DNA from: Adineta vaga
Taxonomy: Eukaryota > Rotifera
Assembly (NCBI GenBank): GCA_021613535.1
Contig: CP075493.1
Span: forward strand, 18,042,001-18,106,000
DNA length: 64,000 nt
Direction: 5' to 3'
This document shows, in pieces, positions 60,034-64,000 of the stretch (positions within the stretch are counted from its first letter, which is position 1; each line of letters starts with the position of its first letter). The notes below the pieces were generated by a model, which was not told the DNA's origin, made no database searches, and worked only from the letters and a program-made list of their open reading frames with translations. Made by a program: the position numbers and the translations under genes.

Positions 60034-60105
60034 GCAGATTTTGCTTTGCCGACGCGTTTCGTGTATTTATTTTAAAAAAATAAGAAACACTCATCAGGGC
60101 TCTGC
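60034..60105 (-). ncRNA. Hammerhead ribozyme (type I) in the retroelement 3' region
   Basis: The minus strand reads GCAGA-GCC-CTGATGA, stem II GTGT...ACAC with an A/T-rich loop, GAAA, a short CGCG stem III, GTC, then GGC-AAAGCAAAA-TCTGC. All hammerhead core boxes (CUGAUGA, GAAA, GUC) are present and in order. Stem I closes as GCC/GGC plus GCAGA/TCTGC around an internal loop. Cleavage is expected after GTC at about 60049-60051. Minimal type I hammerheads with very short stem III are known from Penelope-like elements. This one lies about 225 nt past the RT stop codon. Confidence 0.78.
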
Positions 60106-60329
60106 ACTTTTTATAAAAATGAAAACGGAAGGAAACAGGCTAGGTTAATATATAAAGAAAGTAAAGAAAAGATATATAAAGAAATAGAGAAATCATAGAA
60201 ATAATAATAACAACATTATTAATATACTATAATAAGTGAATGGAATAACTTATATATATATATATAAAAAGATGAATAAGTGAAGAAATGAAGGATTAGA
60301 AATCCATAAATGTTTATTATCAAACCTTT

Positions 60330-62207
60330 TTATCTTGAGTTTCTAGTATTTACGAGACGACGTTGTAAATTGTCGACGTTACGAGTACCCAAGATTGGTG
60401 TAATGTCATTTATTGGAGATTCAGAAAAGTATTTGAGCCAAAGATTATGGAATTTATTCGGAAAGTTCTTCATATTGGAACAATAAGTGAAATGAACGAA
60501 TATTTTATGACCATAATCAATTGGTCCTTTAGTTTCTATTGGGCTATGAATAATTGATAGACGAATATCATTATAATTAGTTATATTCATAGTTTGTTCA
60601 ATTCCATATTTATAGAAGACATGATTGAATTGTTGATCAATAAATTGATTTGGATAGTTATTGATAAGTAATGCCATTTTTAATTGATCTCGTTCATGTT
60701 CATATGCTTTAAATGTTGAACAATACCTTATTGCTCTAATTAACATAGCAAAAGGTATGTTTTTCTTCATATGTAATGGATGAATGCTGTTGAATGGCAA
60801 ATAATATGGTTCATAAGATGGTTTGTGATAAACTGAAGTAAACAATGTACCATCTCGATTTTCCATATGTAGATCCAAGAAATCAGCATGTAGACTAATG
60901 TTAGCTGATAATTTTATATTGGAATCAATTGTATTCCATCGATCAGTTTCTTTAAGGAGATGGCGAATTGGCCAATTAATAATAATAAAGATATCATCAA
61001 TATAACGGACATATAAGCCCAAACTGTTATTAATTTGTTTAATTATGTCTTGTTCAAAAAAGAACATATAACAGTTGGCAATGGTTAGCGTTAATGGAGA
61101 ACCCATAGCTCCGCCTTTAATTTGATGATAATATTGGCCATTGTATTTGAAATAATTATTAGTCATAACAAATCGAGCTAAACGAATAATAACTTCGATT
61201 TTTTGACCATCGATTTGTTTAAGATTTAAGTAATTCATCATCTTCTTTAATGATAGTACTCCTTCGACTTGTGGAATCATTGTATAAAGGTCAGCTACAT
61301 CAATTGTACATAAGACTGTTTCTTGTTTCAAATTCTTTGAAGACCATCTTTGAAGTTTTTGAAGTAAATCAAAGCCACATGTAACAGTTGTCTTAATGGC
61401 CATTTGATCAAATAATGGTCTTAATAAATTATCAAGAAACTTGGAGATCTTTAAAGTTGGATGTTTTAATCCAGAAATGATTGGTCGAAGAGGAGTTCCT
61501 GGCTTGTGAGCTTTTGGTAAATAATAAAGATGAGCTAATTCAACTTCATCTACTTTAATACATAATTGCTCATATTGTTTTTGAGTAAGCCATTTAGCTA
61601 GGCGAAGATCTAATAGATATTTATTTGTACGAATAATAAGATCAGGTAATGGATCATGAATACCAATACATCGATAAGCTTGAGTACGATCCATATATTC
61701 ATTTGATCTTTGTTGATAATGTTCTGATCTTCCTAAATGAAACACCTTGGATTTATCAGTTTTTCTTAAAATAACATTTGTTGATCGAAATTTATATTTT
61801 AATCGTTTAATTAGTCGATTATAATTCTTTTTCTTAACAAATGTTGTTGTTGAATGATTATCATGAAGATTTTGAAGAAGAGTATCTAATTCAGTAATAA
61901 ATTCTTGAACTGGACGACCAGGACTAACTTTTTTCTCATAAAAACGTGTTTCAATTTTTCGTTGTAGAGTAGTTAATTCAATAGTACGTCGTCGAGATGC
62001 TGTTTTAGGATCATCATAAATAAATCGAGGACCTAATTTAAGTAAATGAGATTCTTCTTCTGTTAATCTAACATGTGGTGCTTCATTGATGATGTTTGGA
62101 TTTATAATTCCATATTGATTGGAGCCTGAGCCGAAGGTATTATTATATTGATGTCGCGTTCGACTCGTTCTTCGGCTCGCTCCTCGGCTAAAAAATAACC
62201 AGATTGT
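60330..62207 (-). CDS. Penelope/Athena reverse transcriptase, expressed by -1 frameshift from ORF1
   Basis: The RT frame is open from 62207 to TAA at 60330 and has no ATG before the catalytic domain, so it must be reached from ORF1. A coiled N-terminal region (ELDTLLQNLHDNHS) is followed by HYLPKAHKPG-type text (LAHLYYLPKAHKPG), RPIISG, DVADLYTMIPQ, the QIKGGAMGSPLT motif and the catalytic YIDDIF near 61000. The thumb region ends shortly after NIH/YCSNMKNF. The ORF stops after LGTRNVDNLQRR, with no GIY-YIG domain, as in Athena. The enzyme would copy element RNA from a telomeric 3' end. With ORF1 it would form a fusion of about 1,165 residues. The frame is intact. Confidence 0.88.
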   Translation of the reverse strand, partial: TIWLFFSRGASRRTSRTRHQYNNTFGSGSNQYGIINPNIINEAPHVRLTEEESHLLKLGPRFIYDDPKTASRRRTIELTTLQRKIETRFYEKKVSPGRPVQEFITELDTLLQNLHDNHSTTTFVKKKNYNRLIKRLKYKFRSTNVILRKTDKSKVFHLGRSEHYQQRSNEYMDRTQAYRCIGIHDPLPDLIIRTNKYLLDLRLAKWLTQKQYEQLCIKVDEVELAHLYYLPKAHKPGTPLRPIISGLKHPTLKISKFLDNLLRPLFDQMAIKTTVTCGFDLLQKLQRWSSKNLKQETVLCTIDVADLYTMIPQVEGVLSLKKMMNYLNLKQIDGQKIEVIIRLARFVMTNNYFKYNGQYYHQIKGGAMGSPLTLTIANCYMFFFEQDIIKQINNSLGLYVRYIDDIFIIINWPIRHLLKETDRWNTIDSNIKLSANISLHADFLDLHMENRDGTLFTSVYHKPSYEPYYLPFNSIHPLHMKKNIPFAMLIRAIRYCSTFKAYEHERDQLKMALLINNYPNQFIDQQFNHVFYKYGIEQTMNITNYNDIRLSIIHSPIETKGPIDYGHKIFVHFTYCSNMKNFPNKFHNLWLKYFSESPINDITPILGTRNVDNLQRRLVNTRNSR

Positions 62208-63826
62208 TCAGCTTCTAATGTTAATCGTTTGGAATATAAATCATAATACTTTTTAAATGCATTGTAAACTTTATTATCATCATTTTGATCTTCTTGATTA
62301 TCTTCTTCTTCTATTTGATCATGTTGAGTAATATCAAGAATATTTGATGATGGTTTTGGTTTACAATTTTCTATAATAAGATCAATTTCATTTCTAACAT
62401 AATTTCGTTGACGAGTGGTCGTTCTATAATAATATTCCATAGTTTGTTTTTGAAAATTATTTGTCATGTTGTGCATATCATCATAAACAGATTGAATATC
62501 TTCTTTATCAAAAGCTTTTTGATCAATTTTAAATGAAAAATTATTTTTCTTGATCATTTTTGGTAGTATACCATATTCAATCTGTTTTTGAATAGTATGT
62601 ACATCTTTATTTTTATTTAGCCAATTTGTTAATTTTGGTTTTAACATTAAATGTACATTCCAATATGATGTGGCCTGACCAATTTTCTTAAAAACTTCTA
62701 ATGCTTGATAATCTTCATATTCTGCATCAGCTATTAGCCGACGTGCTTCACAATGTTTATAAATATGTTTAACATATAATTTAATATAATCTGCTACATC
62801 TGTTGTCATTTTAACATAATCACATGAGAGACGACCACTGTTATGAGTTGAATTTGTAGTGGTAGTAGTAGCATTATTTGTTGTTGTATGTTTACGATGT
62901 GCTGCTAATATTGCACGAAAATTATCAAATTCCATTTGAGATTTTAAAATAATAGCTTGAGATTTATCAATTAATAATTGATAATAATTAATTTTCTTTT
63001 GAACAAAATTTTTAATTATAGTTGAATTTTGTGGTCGACCTTTAATACGATTAATAATTTCTTTTGTCCAAAAATCTTTTTCTTCACCTAATTCAAGATA
63101 ATATTTCCATACTTCTAATTCATATTCTGCTCTTATCTGTTCATCATAGATGGGAGCAGTTTCATAAAGAAATTGTTTTGTACCATCACATGTTCGATTA
63201 TCTTGTAATAATTTGTGTATATAATTTGAGGTATTATTATTGAAATAATTGATAAGTTTATTATGTAATAAATAATATCGTGTTTTCTTTTTCTTTTTAT
63301 TTGTTCTATTATTTGGCATTTGTTGTTGTTGTTGATTATCTTGGTTATTATCATTGTTGTCGTCGTCATTATCAATAACAAGAGGATCAAATCGATTATT
63401 AGTAATAATATTATTATGTTGTTGGTTTGATCGTTGTTGTTGGTGGTTACGTTTTTTCTGACGACGAAATGATGATGTTGTAGATTTGTGTTGTTTCTGT
63501 TGTTGCTGTGGTGGTGGCTGATTTTGAACAATAAATGGTTGTGTTGTATTTGGATTATTATTATTATTATTATTATTATTTGTTGGATGTTGAATATAAT
63601 TACCTAATGTATTTGGACGTGGTTGATTTCTCGGTCCACGTTTATCTCTTGAAGATGATCTTCTTCGATTATTATTGTTGGAATTATATCTTTGTTGTGC
63701 TAGTGGAGGCGGTGGTGGTGGTGGTGGAGATACAAAGGTTGTAGCAATGGGGATTATTGAAAACGAATTTAACCAAATGCTTCTTCGAACTTTGAACGAC
63801 TGGTTCTCATCAGAATCTGATATCAT
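62102..63826 (-). CDS. Athena-like ORF1 (Q/N-rich, coiled-coil)
   Basis: 574 residues, ATG 63826 to TAA 62102. An N-terminal third of poly-Pro (eight in a row), Q/N tracts and basic RRQKKR patches suggests RNA binding or condensate formation. The middle and C-terminal parts are helical and charged (YDEQIRAEYELEVWKYYLEL, QALEVFKKIG, KKYYDLYSKRLTLEAEQSG). No catalytic motif is seen. It plays the gag-like role usual for ORF1 of such elements; this is inference. Its last 34 codons overlap the RT frame. The slippery heptamer lies at 62189-62195. Confidence 0.7.
   Translation of the reverse strand: MISDSDENQSFKVRRSIWLNSFSIIPIATTFVSPPPPPPPPLAQQRYNSNNNNRRRSSSRDKRGPRNQPRPNTLGNYIQHPTNNNNNNNNNPNTTQPFIVQNQPPPQQQQKQHKSTTSSFRRQKKRNHQQQRSNQQHNNIITNNRFDPLVIDNDDDNNDNNQDNQQQQQMPNNRTNKKKKKTRYYLLHNKLINYFNNNTSNYIHKLLQDNRTCDGTKQFLYETAPIYDEQIRAEYELEVWKYYLELGEEKDFWTKEIINRIKGRPQNSTIIKNFVQKKINYYQLLIDKSQAIILKSQMEFDNFRAILAAHRKHTTTNNATTTTTNSTHNSGRLSCDYVKMTTDVADYIKLYVKHIYKHCEARRLIADAEYEDYQALEVFKKIGQATSYWNVHLMLKPKLTNWLNKNKDVHTIQKQIEYGILPKMIKKNNFSFKIDQKAFDKEDIQSVYDDMHNMTNNFQKQTMEYYYRTTTRQRNYVRNEIDLIIENCKPKPSSNILDITQHDQIEEEDNQEDQNDDNKVYNAFKKYYDLYSKRLTLEAEQSGYFLAEERAEERVERDINIIIPSAQAPINMEL
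62121..62195 (-). promoter_or_regulatory. Candidate -1 programmed ribosomal frameshift site
   Basis: On the minus strand, ORF1 codons TAT TTT TTA contain the heptamer T_TTT_TTA (62195-62189) in the correct phase. After a 5-nt spacer (GCCGA) comes GGAGC-GAGCCGAAG, which pairs with CTTCGGCTC-AG-GCTCC (62136-62121). This gives a 5 + 9 bp stem with a 2-nt bulge and a loop of about 34 nt. Slipping by -1 enters exactly the RT frame, whose upstream stop is at 62208-62210. Confidence 0.75.
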
Positions 63827-64000
63827 TCATATTGTCTTTGATTAGATGATATCTGAATTCTTGAATTCACTTTTGTGAACGATTAAATAGCCTGATACAT
63901 TGACTTCAATAAATAGAATTACGCCAATAATTAGATGGATTGCTTCTATAATTAGATTGATTGCCCCCAAAAGGGGTAGGTGTGAGGCATATCACAATGG
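63827..64000. other. Right edge, upstream of Athena ORF1
   Basis: Probable 5' untranslated region of the retroelement. Near the end are a CCCC-AAAA-GGGG hairpin (about 63964-63976) and GGTAGGTGTGAGG, weakly telomere-like. The element's 5' end is not seen. Confidence 0.4.

Larger units (their letters stand above)
60034..63826 (-). mobile_element. Athena-like Penelope retroelement (5' end may run beyond the window)
   Basis: ORF1, a -1 frameshift cassette, a Penelope-type reverse transcriptase without GIY-YIG endonuclease, and a 3' hammerhead ribozyme. Endonuclease-lacking Penelope elements of bdelloids (Athena) attach to exposed telomeric ends. The element is oriented with its 3' end to the left, so a canonical insertion would place the telomere to the right. 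Confidence 0.85.

Noticed and set aside
1-64000. CRISPR arrays, rRNA and tRNA genes
   Set aside because: No regularly spaced repeats with unique spacers and no recognisable rRNA or tRNA structures were seen; the sequence is eukaryotic.

Overview
The window looks like subtelomeric or transposon-rich DNA of a bdelloid rotifer (Adineta/Rotaria type). This is inferred from several things. The DNA is very AT-rich, with short GT-AG introns of about 45-65 bp. There are interstitial TGTGGG-type repeats, the bdelloid telomeric motif. An Athena-like Penelope retroelement without a GIY-YIG domain carries a hammerhead ribozyme. There is also a lone bacterial-looking esterase, an ADP-ribosyltransferase/TPR gene, an orphan GPCR, and many different DNA transposons in various states of decay. 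The species cannot be named from sequence alone.

Layout. 0.97-7.4 kb (-): Helitron (DUF6570-like, HUH Rep, PIF1 helicase, EEP endonuclease, OTU) broken by two 1-nt frameshifts. 8.7-10.0 kb (-): small single-pass membrane protein gene. 11.3-12.1 kb (-): degenerate RNase D-like protein. 12.1-17.9 kb: AT-rich, no supported gene. 17.98-32.45 kb: a putative 14.5-kb mobile element bounded by inverted repeats. It carries an intact PrimPol (+) and, on the minus strand, a TatD-like protein with lost metal ligands, a KDZ-type transposase gene with a cysteine-cluster exon, and a long multi-exon P-loop (DUF3987-like) gene. A 236-bp MITE candidate sits inside the left repeat. 32.5-33.3 kb (+): GC-richer proline-rich ORF. 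33.4 kb: 13-unit CCCACA array. 34.9-35.9 kb (+): hormone-sensitive-lipase-family esterase. 37.6-38.0 kb: internally deleted mariner. 38.3-40.2 kb (-): ART-TPR gene with two in-frame TAA codons. 41.3-42.0 kb (-): secreted protein truncated by telomeric repeats. 42.1-45.5 kb: complete hAT element with a perfect 8-bp TSD. 46.4-48.2 kb: coiled-coil pseudogene and DD37E Tc1/mariner pseudogene, placed back to back on a telomere-like tract. 48.4-49.3 kb (+): GPCR. 53.8-55.7 kb (-): two more small membrane proteins. 56.7-57.4 kb: decayed CPIC-motif gene. 58.9-59.2 kb (+): hypothetical gene. 60.0-64.0 kb (-): Athena-like element with an ORF1 to RT -1 frameshift signal and a 3' hammerhead ribozyme.

The most notable candidates are two. 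The first is the 14.5-kb inverted-repeat unit, which combines a primase-polymerase, a P-loop ATPase, a nuclease-fold protein and a KDZ transposase (a possible self-replicating transposon). The second is the Athena -1 frameshift cassette: a UUUUUUA heptamer, a 5-nt spacer and a 14-bp stem, exactly where ORF1 must shift into the RT frame. All statements were made by reading the sequence; no homology search was run.
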